Assembly: GCF_002836735.1 (NCBI RefSeq) | Contig: NZ_PJAS01000051.1 | Location: 62,001 to 126,000, forward strand | Direction: 5' to 3' | Length of the DNA stretch: 64,000 nucleotides | Source of the DNA: Psychrobacter sp. 4Bb | Lineage (GTDB): Bacteria; Pseudomonadota; Gammaproteobacteria; Pseudomonadales; Moraxellaceae | Shown here: positions 36,925 to 45,977 of the stretch, in pieces | Layout: every line of letters begins with the position of its first letter | Position numbering within the stretch: the first letter of the stretch is position 1 | Notes under the pieces: generated by a model | What the model was told of the DNA's origin: nothing | The model's database searches: none | What the model saw: the letters and a program-made list of their open reading frames with translations, nothing else | Made by a program: the position numbers and the translations under genes

Positions 36925-37836
36925 ATGACCAATATATCTGCCGCTACCTCAACGCATGAGACCTATCAGCTAATGGATCAACACTGCGCAGAAAACGTGC
37001 AAACTTGCACCAAAAGAGGCACTGTGCATCTGATTGGCGCAGGATCTGGTGACCCTGAGCTATTAACCTTAAAAGCGTGGCGAGTAATGCAGCGCGCAGA
37101 GGTAGTATTATACGACAGTCTGGTGTCTGAGGATATTTTGGATATGTGCGCGAGCACGGCTGAAAAAATATTCGTTGGTAAGCGCCGCGCCAATCATGCA
37201 TTACCACAAGAGAGTATTAACGAGCTACTGGTCAAACACGCGCTAGCAGGTAAAATGGTGGTTCGCTTAAAAGGTGGCGACCCTTTTATTTTTGGGCGCG
37301 GCGGCGAAGAGCTGCAGGAAGTGGTGCGTCATGGCATTCATTTTGAGTCTATTCCAGGTATTACTGCCGCCAGTGCCGCTGCTAGCCGTGCAGGAATCCC
37401 ACTAACGCACCGTGACCATGCTCAATCGGTCAAGTTTGTCACTGCTTGCAAAAAAAATGGCGCGCCTAATAATGATTATAGTGAGCTAATGGACAGCAGC
37501 CAGACAGTTGTGTTTTACATGGGTTTGCACCGTTTGCATGAGATGACACAAGGGTTGATAGCAGCGGGGCGCGACAGCGAAACGCCTTTTGCTATCATTA
37601 GTCATGCCAGTATGCCAACGCAGCAAGTACTTATCGGCACATTAAGTGATATCGCTGATCAGCAAGCTGAAGCAAAACTGCCAACCCCTGCACTATTGAT
37701 TATGGGTGATGTGGTCACTTTATATCATGAGTTTGCAGACTATAATCTTGGCGCCATGGGTAAAGGTGAGTTTGTTGATGTTGATAAAGTGATAAGCAGT
37801 AATGAGTTAATACCCGATTTGGAGAGTATTGCGTAG
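36925..37836 (+). CDS. cobA: Uroporphyrinogen-III C-methyltransferase (SUMT)
   Basis: About 303 residues from ATG 36925, which has CAGGAG upstream; the longer frame from a TTG at 36862 adds an unlikely hydrophobic leader. VHLIGAGSGDPELLTLKAWRVM (SAM loop), LYDSLVS, VRLKGGDPFIFGRGGEE and PGITAASAAASRAGIPLTHRDHA are the SUMT signatures. It makes precorrin-2 for siroheme, the NirB cofactor, which explains its place after the nitrate reductase gene. The dehydrogenase/ferrochelatase part of CysG is absent, so it must be encoded elsewhere. Confidence 0.92.
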   Translation: MTNISAATSTHETYQLMDQHCAENVQTCTKRGTVHLIGAGSGDPELLTLKAWRVMQRAEVVLYDSLVSEDILDMCASTAEKIFVGKRRANHALPQESINELLVKHALAGKMVVRLKGGDPFIFGRGGEELQEVVRHGIHFESIPGITAASAAASRAGIPLTHRDHAQSVKFVTACKKNGAPNNDYSELMDSSQTVVFYMGLHRLHEMTQGLIAAGRDSETPFAIISHASMPTQQVLIGTLSDIADQQAEAKLPTPALLIMGDVVTLYHEFADYNLGAMGKGEFVDVDKVISSNELIPDLESIA

Positions 37837-37984
37837 GATAACTACTTTTAAGAAACTGTTACTAAGGTGATTATGTGCACCCGTCTAGAATCTTGTGTAG
37901 AACCATGTTTAGTCTAGATAATACTTACATCAAGTTTAAGAGTGTTCGATGTCGTTTCAAAGTTGGCTATAGCTAAGTTAATTA

Positions 37985-38869
37985 CTATAGATTTCTCAAC
38001 TGCTCAATCAACCAACGATGTATGCCGCTGTCGTTGGTACGTGGATGCCATGCCGCGATGACTTTAAAAGTGGGGGGCAACGCTTCAACCTTAAGCTCTT
38101 TGACCTTACTGCTCGGCAATAATCGCGAAGGATAAAACGCAATCATGTCAGTCGTGTGCAAAATATCTGGTACAGCCGAAAAGCTAGGAACCGACATCAC
38201 AATATTTCGTTTTAGACCTTTTTCTGCAAACCATTGATCATGAGAGCCGCGTAAATTAGCACGCGAGGGTGACACTACTAGCTGCGCGTGTGCAGCCACT
38301 TGCGCCAGCGTTAATGGCTCTGTGGCAAAGGTGTTTTCACAACCCGTCACGCATAAATGTTGCTCTTCAAACAGAGTGACATACGATAAGTTATCAGGGA
38401 TAAATTCAGGGAAGGTAATCAACAAATCAAGCTCGCCTGCTGCAATCAGCTGATTGATATTGTCTGAGGCAAAATCACGTACGATTAACTTCAAATCTGG
38501 TGCGTTGCGTCGCGTAATATTAAACAATTGCGGTAATAATGCCTGCGTCGCATAGTCAGTCGCACTAATCGTAAATATGCCTTTGTATGTGTGCGGCATA
38601 AAAATCTCTGGCTCTAACAAATCTTCCAACTGCTTTAATATATGGTCAATAGGTTGCTGCATCGATAGCGCTTTTGGTGTTGCCACCATGCTATTGCCTT
38701 GACGAATAAACAAACGATCATCAAACACCTCACGTAACTTGCGTAACTGCTCACTGATGGCTTGTTGGGTCAGCCCCATTTTGCGTGCGACTTGCGACAA
38801 GTTTTTTAGACCAAGTAGCGCCTGCAATACTCTAAGTTGCTTGATATCGAGCCGATTCATACCATTCAT
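37985..38869 (-). CDS. LysR-family transcriptional regulator
   Basis: 294 residues: HTH (LSQVARKMGLTQQAISEQLRKLREVFDDRLF) and a C-terminal effector domain (GIFTISATDYATQALLPQLF) of the NodD/LeuO-like subgroup. A second ATG three codons in (38860) is an equally good start. It is divergent from an Old Yellow Enzyme gene, with 174 bases between, and so probably senses a substrate or stress linked to that reductase. Confidence 0.88.
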   Translation of the reverse strand: MNGMNRLDIKQLRVLQALLGLKNLSQVARKMGLTQQAISEQLRKLREVFDDRLFIRQGNSMVATPKALSMQQPIDHILKQLEDLLEPEIFMPHTYKGIFTISATDYATQALLPQLFNITRRNAPDLKLIVRDFASDNINQLIAAGELDLLITFPEFIPDNLSYVTLFEEQHLCVTGCENTFATEPLTLAQVAAHAQLVVSPSRANLRGSHDQWFAEKGLKRNIVMSVPSFSAVPDILHTTDMIAFYPSRLLPSSKVKELKVEALPPTFKVIAAWHPRTNDSGIHRWLIEQLRNL

Positions 38870-39043
38870 AATTTCATACCATTAATAATTGTATCTTAAA
38901 CAAGAAACCGTTGTTTCTAATTGTACCTGCAAAACGCTATGCTGACCAACATTGCTTAAGTAGCCACTAAATGAGCTATTAAGCATTAAAACAGGCTCAA
39001 TACATTCAATAATAAGCCATCAGCTGCTTTAAAAGAGATACTT

Positions 39044-40183
39044 ATGACACAAACTATTCCAGATACAAAGACATTATTTTCCTCTGTAGCACTTGGGCCT
39101 TATACGCTCAACAACCGTATCGTCATGCCACCATTGACACGCTCTCGTAGCACGCAACCTGACAATATCCCTAATGACTTAATGGCCAGCTATTATGCAC
39201 AGCGTGCGTCAGCAGGCTTTATAGTGACGGAAGGTACGCAGATTGAGCCAAGAGGTCAAGGTTATGCTTGGACGCCAGGTATCCATTCATCAGCCCAAGT
39301 TGAAGGTTGGAAAAAAGTCACGCAAGCAGTACATGACAAAGGCGGTATTATTTTTGCTCAGCTTTGGCATGTAGGCCGTGTGTCGCACACCAGCTTGCAG
39401 CCTAATGGTGCTCAGCCGGTAGGGCCATCTGATATTATCGCTGATAACGTCAAAGTATTTATTGAAACAGGTCCAGGTGCAGGTGCATTGGCTGATCCAA
39501 GTGAGCCACGCGCTCTCAGTACCGATGAAGTTGGTGAGTTGGTAAGTATGTATGCGGCAGCTGCGCGCAATGCATTGGAAGCGGGTTTTGATGGGGTAGA
39601 GCTGCATTGTGCCAATGGGTATCTGGTCAATCAGTTTATCTCTGAGCACACCAATCACCGTGATGACCAATACGGCGGATCGTTGACCAATCGTCTGCGT
39701 TTCTTAAAAGAAATCGTGGCTGCTGTCAGTGAAGTGGTGGGTGCTGATCGTTTAGGCGTACGCTTTGCGCCTTTGTTTGCGAGTACGGATGAGACACGCG
39801 TGTATTTAGGCTTGGTAGAGTCAGATCCCCATCATACCTATGTCGAAGCAGTCAAATTGCTTGAGCAAGCGGGTATTGCTTATTTGTCCATTGCAGAAGC
39901 TGATTGGGATAATGCGCCTGATTTACCAGACACTTTTTATCAAGCAGTCAGAGAAGAGTTTTCAGGCCGTATTATTTATGCTGGCAAGTACACGGTACAA
40001 AAAGCTGTGAACATTTTAGAAAAAGGCTACGGTGATTTATTCGCGTTTGGTCGTCCTTTTATCGCCAATCCTGATCTGCCAGAGCGTATTGCCAATAACT
40101 GGCCATTGAATGAAGTAGATCCTACCACGATGTATGGTGGTACTGATGTGGGCTACAGTGATTATCCTTACTATCAAGAATAG
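39044..40183 (+). CDS. Old Yellow Enzyme family alkene reductase (NemA-like)
   Basis: 379 residues folding as an FMN TIM barrel. RIVMPPLTRSRSTQPDNIP, GFIVTEGTQIEPRGQGY, FAQLWHVGRVSH and ELHCANGYLVNQFISEHTNHRDDQYGGSL are characteristic; HCAN supplies the His/Asn pair that holds the substrate. Such enzymes use NADPH to reduce activated alkenes, nitro compounds or nitrate esters. Length matches the family. A terminator follows at 40208-40238, so it is a single-gene unit, likely controlled by the divergent LysR regulator. Confidence 0.92.
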   Translation: MTQTIPDTKTLFSSVALGPYTLNNRIVMPPLTRSRSTQPDNIPNDLMASYYAQRASAGFIVTEGTQIEPRGQGYAWTPGIHSSAQVEGWKKVTQAVHDKGGIIFAQLWHVGRVSHTSLQPNGAQPVGPSDIIADNVKVFIETGPGAGALADPSEPRALSTDEVGELVSMYAAAARNALEAGFDGVELHCANGYLVNQFISEHTNHRDDQYGGSLTNRLRFLKEIVAAVSEVVGADRLGVRFAPLFASTDETRVYLGLVESDPHHTYVEAVKLLEQAGIAYLSIAEADWDNAPDLPDTFYQAVREEFSGRIIYAGKYTVQKAVNILEKGYGDLFAFGRPFIANPDLPERIANNWPLNEVDPTTMYGGTDVGYSDYPYYQE

Positions 40184-40207
40184 CAAAGTACATAAACAGT
40201 GACTGAG

Positions 40208-40238
40208 ATAAGGCCATTAATACTAATGGCCTTATTTT
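40208..40238 (+). terminator. Terminator after the alkene reductase gene
   Basis: AAGGCCATTA and TAATGGCCTT arms with a four-base loop, then TATTTT; 25 bases past the stop. Confidence 0.88.
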
Positions 40239-40283
40239 CATTTATAAATTTGTGACTTGTTGGATATTCACAGACAGTCAATC

Positions 40284-40330
40284 TTTAAGCGACAATTATT
40301 GTTTTTGTCGCTTAAAGGTTTTTCTTTTAT
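40284..40330 (+). terminator. Second hairpin upstream of the small membrane protein gene
   Basis: TTTAAGCGACAA and TTGTCGCTTAAA arms followed by GGTTTTTCTTTT. It lies 25-70 bases before the next start, so it is either a back-up terminator or a leader structure. Confidence 0.6.
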
Positions 40331-40354
40331 CGTTTTATCAATAGGTAGTAGGCA

Positions 40355-40576
40355 ATGAATCAGAATTCCAAAGACAGACTTATACGCATATTGATAGGAT
40401 ATGTCGGACTTTATCCAACGCTCCTAATCGTATTGACGTTATTGAAGCCTGTGACCCAAGGATTAAGCCTGCCAGTGGTGGTATTAATTGAAACGATAAT
40501 ACTTGTTCCACTGACACAGTTGGTGTCTTTCCCACTAGCAGGCTGGGTCATTGAGCGTCTGAGCAGAAAAAAGTAA
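40355..40576 (+). CDS. Small two-helix membrane protein of unknown function
   Basis: 73 residues with two hydrophobic segments (ILIGYVGLYPTLLIVLTLL and VVVLIETIILVPLTQLVSFPLAG) and positively charged ends. The pattern resembles the two-helix membrane tail found after antibiotic-biosynthesis-monooxygenase domains, but the catalytic domain is absent, so no function is assigned. The GTAGGC before ATG is a modest ribosome site. Confidence 0.55.
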   Translation: MNQNSKDRLIRILIGYVGLYPTLLIVLTLLKPVTQGLSLPVVVLIETIILVPLTQLVSFPLAGWVIERLSRKK

Positions 40577-40611
40577 TCGCTTTTCGCAGCGTTCACTGGT
40601 ACACCATTCTC

Positions 40612-41079
40612 TTATTCAAGCTCATCAATCAACTGCTTCATCTCAGCGATTTCACGCTTTTGTGCTTTTATAATATCATCAGCAAGCTTTTGTACACGCG
40701 GATCTTCAATATCAGCGCGACTACTGGTGAGAATGGCAATCGAGTGATGCGGTATCATCGCCTGCATCCAATCGACTTGATCGACAGTCGCTTGAGATCT
40801 AACGCCCCAGATACCAACTGCAAACATCAATACACTTAGACCATAGATCATCAAATTGACCTTGGTCTTTTTATACATATTGGTCATAAATGCCAACATG
40901 ACGACTGCCATACCGGCACCCATATATAGCGCCATATAAGCTCGGGTTTCACTAAAGTAAATGTGATCCCACTGGTAGGTATTGAAGTACATCATGATAT
41001 ACATGATGACAGTCGATGTCAGAATCATTAAGGTGAATTTTACATAAGGGTTCATATTTTTTTGCTTAGCAGTTTCCAT
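40612..41079 (-). CDS. DUF305 domain membrane protein (copper locus)
   Basis: 155 residues: three membrane segments at the N-terminal side (about 12-100), then a periplasmic DUF305-type helix pair with MIPHHSIAILTSS and IIKAQKREIAEMKQLI, the MxxHH...M pattern suited to Cu(I). The GGAGGT site 6 bases before ATG 41079 is strong. It is the last gene of the copA-copB-DUF305 run on the minus strand. DUF305 proteins are frequent in copper and silver resistance loci, although their exact role is unproven. Confidence 0.82.
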   Translation of the reverse strand: METAKQKNMNPYVKFTLMILTSTVIMYIMMYFNTYQWDHIYFSETRAYMALYMGAGMAVVMLAFMTNMYKKTKVNLMIYGLSVLMFAVGIWGVRSQATVDQVDWMQAMIPHHSIAILTSSRADIEDPRVQKLADDIIKAQKREIAEMKQLIDELE

Positions 41080-41122
41080 GATATGACCTCCATTGTTTTG
41101 TTAAATTAAAATGGGTAGACAG

Positions 41123-42052
41123 TTAAAACCAGAATTTAACCCCCGCAGTCAAACTACTGCTATCAACTGATTCATTTTCTTGACGTCTTTGGCCACGAGC
41201 CTTGCCAAGCGCTGTCTCATAACTAACCCCCACATAAGGGGCTAGCTGGCGATTGAACGTTTCGTAAGTCAGCCTGACATCAGTTTCCATCTCATTAAAG
41301 CCCTTGGTAATACCATTATCATGGTCATCTTTACTAAAGGCTGTCAGTCCAACCTCCGGTATGACAACCCAATGTTGATCCAAACGCCATTCGTACTCTG
41401 CGCCCAAATCAAGACGAAGTTGACCATCGGTATATAAGTAGGCTCTCGCATCCGTTTCGATAAAATAAGGCGCGGTACCGACAATACCTGCCATTATGGC
41501 AGCGTTATCGTTTTCAGTATCGTAAGCGACACCAGCTTCACCATTCCAGAAAATGCTCAGTGGTTTCCAATAAGCAAGGGAGCTTAAGCTATCGATTTCT
41601 CTATCATCTTTAGTATGAGCACTACCTTCCGTGCGTAGTCTTATACGATTGCTATCAGTACCGTACCAACCCGTCGCCTCGAAGTTGATTTGATCTTCGT
41701 CAAACTGATAGCCCAAGTCGTCTACTGAGACTCCCCATAATGGCATGCTGCCCATCATCATGGGCTTACCATACTGCCCGTATGGAACCCCATTTGAATA
41801 GTCTGGACTGCGAGCATCAGCTGGTGGCTGCCCACCTTGCATGCCTGACATATCCATACTGCCATGATCCATGCCACTGTGATCCATACCTGACATATCC
41901 ATGCCGCTTTGGTCCATATCAGACATATCACCTGACATATCCATGCCGCTATGATCCATACTCGACATCTCAGCAGCTGTTGCAAAAGAGGATGTGAGCA
42001 AGACTAGCGATGACAAACCAATGAATGGCAGATTTTTCTTAGATATTTTCAT
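41123..42052 (-). CDS. copB: Copper resistance outer-membrane protein CopB
   Basis: About 309 residues from ATG 42052 (GAGG site); the frame runs upstream into copA but that part is not protein-like. A signal peptide (KISKKNLPFIGLSSLVLLTSSFATAA) leads to a Met/His/Asp-rich stretch made of MDHSGMDMSG-like repeats (about residues 28-75), then the CopB beta-barrel part (YGQYGKPMMMGSMPLWGV, RIRLRTEGSAH, GAEYEWRLDQHWVVIPEVGLTAF, final ...GVKFWF). It binds copper in the outer membrane/periplasm and works with the multicopper oxidase encoded 25 bases upstream. Confidence 0.92.
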   Translation of the reverse strand: MKISKKNLPFIGLSSLVLLTSSFATAAEMSSMDHSGMDMSGDMSDMDQSGMDMSGMDHSGMDHGSMDMSGMQGGQPPADARSPDYSNGVPYGQYGKPMMMGSMPLWGVSVDDLGYQFDEDQINFEATGWYGTDSNRIRLRTEGSAHTKDDREIDSLSSLAYWKPLSIFWNGEAGVAYDTENDNAAIMAGIVGTAPYFIETDARAYLYTDGQLRLDLGAEYEWRLDQHWVVIPEVGLTAFSKDDHDNGITKGFNEMETDVRLTYETFNRQLAPYVGVSYETALGKARGQRRQENESVDSSSLTAGVKFWF

Positions 42053-42077
42053 AATAAGCCTCATATTCGAAGGTTTG

Positions 42078-43778
42078 TTAAACGACGACAACTTCTCGGA
42101 ACATACCGGCTTCCATGTGATACAGCAGATGACAGTGCCATGCCCATCGTCCAACTTCTCCCGTCACATCAAAGCTAATCTTTTGCGCTGGCTGCACCAC
42201 AATCGTGTGTTTACGTACCTGAAAGTCTCCAGATGGCGTGCGCAAGTCGCTCCACATACCATGCAGGTGCATAGGGTGATTCATCATGGTGTCATTGACT
42301 AAGGTAATACGTACGCGCTCGTTAGGTTTAATATTGACAGGCGTTGCATCCTTGAACATGACACCATCCAACGCCCAAATATAGCGCTCCATGTTACCCG
42401 TTAAATGTAGCTCGATCTCTCGGGTAGGCTTACGCTGCTCTGCAAATATGGCCTCATCGACAGAGCGCAGCTGACTATAATTCAGCACGTCACGATTGAT
42501 ATTACGCAGGTTAATACCGGGATCATCTAGGTTCATACGTGGACTGTCGACACGCATATCAGATTTAAAGTCATACTCGGTCTTGGCATGCTTTGCTTTG
42601 TAGCCTTTATCACCCATCGCACCCATCATATCTGCCATGGTTAGCCATTCGATCTTGTCCATAGCAGGTATGGCAGCTCGCGCACCTTTTTTGGTTGCAA
42701 GCGTGGTCGCGACATAGCCTGAACGATCGATGTTTTGGGCAAATATCGTATGTGCGTCTTGAGTAGGCGTGACGATGACATCATAGGTCTCAGCCACGCC
42801 AATGCGGAAATCATCAATCGCAACGGGTGCGACATCAATACCATCTGTTGCTACCACAGTCATCTTGAGACCCGGTATGCGCACATCAAAAATGGTTTGC
42901 GCTGAAGCATTGATAAAGCGTAATTTAACGGGCTGTCCTGCTTTTACTAGTTGTGTCCAATTGGCTGCTGTGGTCTTACCATTCATCAGATAGGTAAAGG
43001 TCTTTTCGCCAGACAGATCGGTGAAATCCGTTGGCATCATGCGCATCTGATTCCACATTTTGCGCTTGTCATAAGCGGCTTCTAAATCTGTTGCGGCGAT
43101 ATCAGACAATAGTTTTTTGAAGTCTGGCAGATGATAATTATCAAAGTCAGCGCGCTGTTTGAGCAGCTTCAAGAGATTGTGCGGATCGCGGTGCGTCCAA
43201 TCACTCAGCACGATCACATGGTCTTCTGCGACTGGATGACGCTCACGGCCTTTTGGCTCAATCACGATAGCACCGAGCATACCGGTTTGCTCTTGGAACC
43301 CACTATGAGAGTGATACCAATAGGTGCCTGATTGTTTAAGTTTGAATTTATAAGTAAAGGTGCTATTTGCAGGAATGCCATCGAAACTGATACCTGGTAC
43401 GCCATCCATCTCAAAAGGTACGAGCAAGCCATGCCAATGGATAGAGGTTGACTCATCCATCTGGTTATGAACACGGATAGTTACTGTATCGCCTTCTTGC
43501 ATCTTTAGCGTTGGTGCTGGTAGCGAGTCATTAATCAGTGTTGCCATACTCGACTTGTCATTGACAGTGACGGGCTTCTTGCTGACATACAGATCAAACT
43601 CATTACCGGTTAAGATAGGTACGATATGGTCAGATTTATCACTGTTGACGGCTACATTCTGCTGGCCTTTACCGAGCGCACTATTGGCAATAGACGGTAG
43701 GGTGGACAGCATGGATGCCCCTAACAAGGTAGAAGATCCTGTCAAAAAACGCCTGCGATTAAGCATATTTTTGTTCAT
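42078..43778 (-). CDS. copA: Multicopper oxidase CopA (periplasmic copper resistance)
   Basis: 566 residues. A Tat signal (NRRRFLTGSSTLLGAS) precedes three cupredoxin domains. Copper ligands are visible as SIHWHGLLVPFEMDG, YWYHSHSGFQEQTG, NHPMHLHGMW and the C-terminal WHCHLLYHMEAGMF (type 1 and trinuclear centres). It oxidises Cu(I) to less harmful Cu(II) in the periplasm. The symbol is shared by convention with the unrelated ATPase at 18044. A Met-rich insert (LTMADMMGAMGDKGYKAKHAK) is typical of PcoA/CopA. It is first of the copA-copB-DUF305 run; regulation by the CopRS pair nearby is likely. Confidence 0.94.
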   Translation of the reverse strand: MNKNMLNRRRFLTGSSTLLGASMLSTLPSIANSALGKGQQNVAVNSDKSDHIVPILTGNEFDLYVSKKPVTVNDKSSMATLINDSLPAPTLKMQEGDTVTIRVHNQMDESTSIHWHGLLVPFEMDGVPGISFDGIPANSTFTYKFKLKQSGTYWYHSHSGFQEQTGMLGAIVIEPKGRERHPVAEDHVIVLSDWTHRDPHNLLKLLKQRADFDNYHLPDFKKLLSDIAATDLEAAYDKRKMWNQMRMMPTDFTDLSGEKTFTYLMNGKTTAANWTQLVKAGQPVKLRFINASAQTIFDVRIPGLKMTVVATDGIDVAPVAIDDFRIGVAETYDVIVTPTQDAHTIFAQNIDRSGYVATTLATKKGARAAIPAMDKIEWLTMADMMGAMGDKGYKAKHAKTEYDFKSDMRVDSPRMNLDDPGINLRNINRDVLNYSQLRSVDEAIFAEQRKPTREIELHLTGNMERYIWALDGVMFKDATPVNIKPNERVRITLVNDTMMNHPMHLHGMWSDLRTPSGDFQVRKHTIVVQPAQKISFDVTGEVGRWAWHCHLLYHMEAGMFREVVVV

Positions 43779-43897
43779 AATAATTCACCTGATTTATATC
43801 CATAAAGCGAGAGTTGAGTCTATGTGTTTATCAGCTAAGCCTATGTCTTTGGCCGCTTATTAATAGAGCTGGATAAGCTATCTAAACGACAACCAAG

Positions 43898-44533
43898 CTA
43901 GATTTGCTGCTGCGGTGTGTCAATAGTTGCATAAATGGCTGTTGAGCCATCTTTGTTAAGCTGCATCACTTTATATGGCATAAATTTATCTTGGTATTCC
44001 ATACCTGGGCTACCGACTGGCATGCTCGGTACGGCAAGACCGATCGCATCACTTGGCGGGTTTTTTAGGAACTGAGCCATATACTTAGCAGGGACATGAC
44101 CTTCAAATACGTAGCCATCAGTAGTAACGGTGGTATGGCAAGAGCGCATTTGCTGCGGTACGCTGTATCGCTCTTTAAATAAGGATACGTCTTCGACATT
44201 CTGTGCAGTTGCGTTTAGACCATGACCTTCAGCATAACCGACCCATTCTTTGCAACAGCCACAATTGGCATCTTTGTAGACGGTGGCTGAGATTTTTTTT
44301 AGGATAGTTGATGGTGTATCTGAAGGAGCGCTGATAGGTGTCATTTCAGCTGTTGGTTGCTCCGTGTGCGTAGCAATAGTTGGCTCAGTAGCTGGTGCTG
44401 AGTCAGTAGCAGCGGAGTTAGGTTGACTACAAGCGGCAATCGTTAACGATAATGGCAATACCACGATCGCCGAGAGTACACGGCCAGATATCAGATTATG
44501 TTCATTAATAGATCTATTAGTATAGCGTCTCAT
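43898..44533 (-). CDS. DUF411-domain lipoprotein, copper-associated
   Basis: 211 residues. The N-terminus has a lipobox (SLTIAACSQ, lipidated Cys35), then a Thr/Pro/Ala-rich linker (about 40-80), then a full DUF411 domain: YKDANCGCCKEWVGYAEGHGL, RYSVPQQMRSCHTTVTTDGYVFEGHVPA and GLAVPSMPVGSPGMEYQ. The Cys and Met/His residues fit metal binding. DUF411 proteins are often found with copper resistance genes, and this one sits between the cytochrome and multicopper oxidase genes, all on the minus strand. Confidence 0.88.
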   Translation of the reverse strand: MRRYTNRSINEHNLISGRVLSAIVVLPLSLTIAACSQPNSAATDSAPATEPTIATHTEQPTAEMTPISAPSDTPSTILKKISATVYKDANCGCCKEWVGYAEGHGLNATAQNVEDVSLFKERYSVPQQMRSCHTTVTTDGYVFEGHVPAKYMAQFLKNPPSDAIGLAVPSMPVGSPGMEYQDKFMPYKVMQLNKDGSTAIYATIDTPQQQI

Positions 44534-44673
44534 AAAACCACTCCTGAGCGTCTGTCTGACGATTAAATATTATAAAAATTAGAGCCACATCACTGGACAA
44601 AATAGTGCTAGCAAAGCTTAAAACTCAAATCGCAAAAAGCAGCACTATTGAGCACTGCATTTTGTACAAAAAA

Positions 44674-45291
44674 TCAATGTTGCATTTCGGATCCATCACC
44701 TGGCATATCCATCTCACCATCAAATGACATATCCATCTCACCATCAAATGACATATCCAACATACTATCGTCTAACCGAGTCGTTAGCATGGTGTACTGG
44801 TTTTCATTTAAGTCAGGTAACGATCTAATAAAAGCAACCATCGCCCATATCCTGTCATCATCGTGAGTAGCGCCCCAAGCGGGCATGCCAGACGCCATAA
44901 TGCCATGTTTAATCGCCCAAAAGCTTTGTCTGGCACCAGCCTCGTTTTGATAGCGCTTAACGATATCCGCCTGAGTAAAGTTAGGAGGCTTTGGGTACAT
45001 ACCGCTATTTAAATCTGTGCTGTTGACGCCGGGAGACAAATGACAGCCAGCACACATATCTTTGTAATCTGCACCGCCCGAGCTGATCATCTCCGCCTTT
45101 TTTAAATTGGGAACCAAAATATTCTTGCTGGCACGTTCAATTGAGCGTGTGCGAGCAGTTTCTAAAAAATCGTAAACCAGCGGACTATGAGCTCGATCAG
45201 CACCGATATTTATCATGCCGCTAGTCACCGTAATAAAAATACCCACAATAGCGACAAAGACAGTAAAAAGTATTCCTAACAAGAACTTCAT
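44674..45291 (-). CDS. Membrane-anchored cytochrome c with Met-rich tail
   Basis: 205 residues. An uncleaved N-terminal helix (FLLGILFTVFVAIVGIFI) is followed by a single-haem class I cytochrome domain: CAGCH at 80-84 and a likely axial Met in GIMASGMPAWG. The last ~30 residues repeat DMSFDGEM, coded by two exact 24-bp copies (44704-44751), and end MPGDGSEMQH. Met clusters bind Cu(I). In this locus it may take electrons from copper oxidation or hold copper near the respiratory chain; this is inference. Confidence 0.85.
   Translation of the reverse strand: MKFLLGILFTVFVAIVGIFITVTSGMINIGADRAHSPLVYDFLETARTRSIERASKNILVPNLKKAEMISSGGADYKDMCAGCHLSPGVNSTDLNSGMYPKPPNFTQADIVKRYQNEAGARQSFWAIKHGIMASGMPAWGATHDDDRIWAMVAFIRSLPDLNENQYTMLTTRLDDSMLDMSFDGEMDMSFDGEMDMPGDGSEMQH
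44704..44751. repeat. 24-bp tandem repeat in the cytochrome c tail
   Basis: Two identical 24-base copies, starting CATATCCATCTCACC on the plus strand, encode the repeated Met/Asp unit of the C-terminal tail. The phase is in frame (24 = 8 codons), so copy number can change without a frameshift. Confidence 0.9.
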
Positions 45292-45355
45292 AGGTTTGTC
45301 CTAAAAATCCATTTTCTTTAATATCCCATTACTGCTTGATCAGCTTCTCTGACAA

Positions 45356-45462
45356 TATAGTCAAGTCTATATAAATCCGCTACAGCGTCATCCTCGTTAA
45401 GCATACTAATGTATAACTTGCACTCGGTTTCCTTGTATCGAAATTATATTGAACTGACTATA
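45356..45462 (+). repeat. TATAGTC inverted-repeat element, copy B (MITE-like)
   Basis: 107 bp with ends TATAGTCAAGTCTATATAAA and ...TATTGAACTGACTATA; core CTACAGCGTCATCCTCGTTA and CACTCGGTTTCCTTGT match copies A and C. It lies between the cytochrome c gene and the Met/His-rich gene. Confidence 0.8.
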
Positions 45463-45485
45463 GTATTGAACTTATAAATTGATAT

Positions 45486-45782
45486 TTAAGAGTCGCTATC
45501 GCTGCTCACACAGTGCTTTTGGTACATCGCTTTCATTTTGCTCATGTTAGCCATCATGGCTTTCATAGCAGGATCATTCATATCCATTTTGCTATGATCC
45601 ATTTTTTGCATCATCTGCATATGCTTTTCCATTTTCTCACAGTTCATTTGGTCTTTTTCAGCATGCATCTTTGGGTCATGTGCCAACGCAGAGGTTGAAA
45701 CAACTAAGGCTATAGCAGTTGCTACGATTGATTTAGACAGTGGCATTGATTTGAGCAGTGGCATTGATTTGAATAGTGACAT
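45486..45782 (-). CDS. Small periplasmic Met/His-rich protein, probable copper binder
   Basis: 98 residues. A signal peptide ends near STSALAHD, and the mature part is packed with Met, His and Lys (KMEKHMQMMQKMDHSKMDM...MKAMMANMSKMKAMYQKHC), with two cysteines. This composition resembles small periplasmic copper-binding proteins. ATG 45782 has AAGGATTTACC upstream. The N-terminus contains a repeated KSMPL unit, a short DNA duplication, so an inner ATG could also be used. It is divergent from the CopRS genes, with a candidate CopR site between. Confidence 0.8.
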   Translation of the reverse strand: MSLFKSMPLLKSMPLSKSIVATAIALVVSTSALAHDPKMHAEKDQMNCEKMEKHMQMMQKMDHSKMDMNDPAMKAMMANMSKMKAMYQKHCVSSDSDS

Positions 45783-45882
45783 GGTAAATCCTTATTTGAT
45801 TTAGTATGTAGTCGAAAAGACTTTAAGATATTAAGTTACTTTAAAGCATACTTTAGTGATTCTGACAGAGAGATGACGGTAA

Positions 45883-45900
45883 GATTACAATTCTGTCATC
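45883..45900. promoter_or_regulatory. Candidate CopR/CusR box
   Basis: GATTACAATTCTGTCATC resembles the imperfect dyads bound by CusR/CopR/PcoR-type regulators. It lies between the divergent Met/His-rich gene and copR, the usual place. Recognised by eye. Confidence 0.5.
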
Positions 45901-45977
45901 TTGAGATTTTTTGATGTTCAAAGTGGGGTTATGCTTTACTATGCTAGGTAAGCGTGAAAGGTATATGGGAAGCTATT

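Noticed and set aside
41840-41975. Short repeats that might be a CRISPR-like array
   Set aside because: They are in-frame codon repeats for the Met/His/Asp-rich part of CopB, with no spacers.
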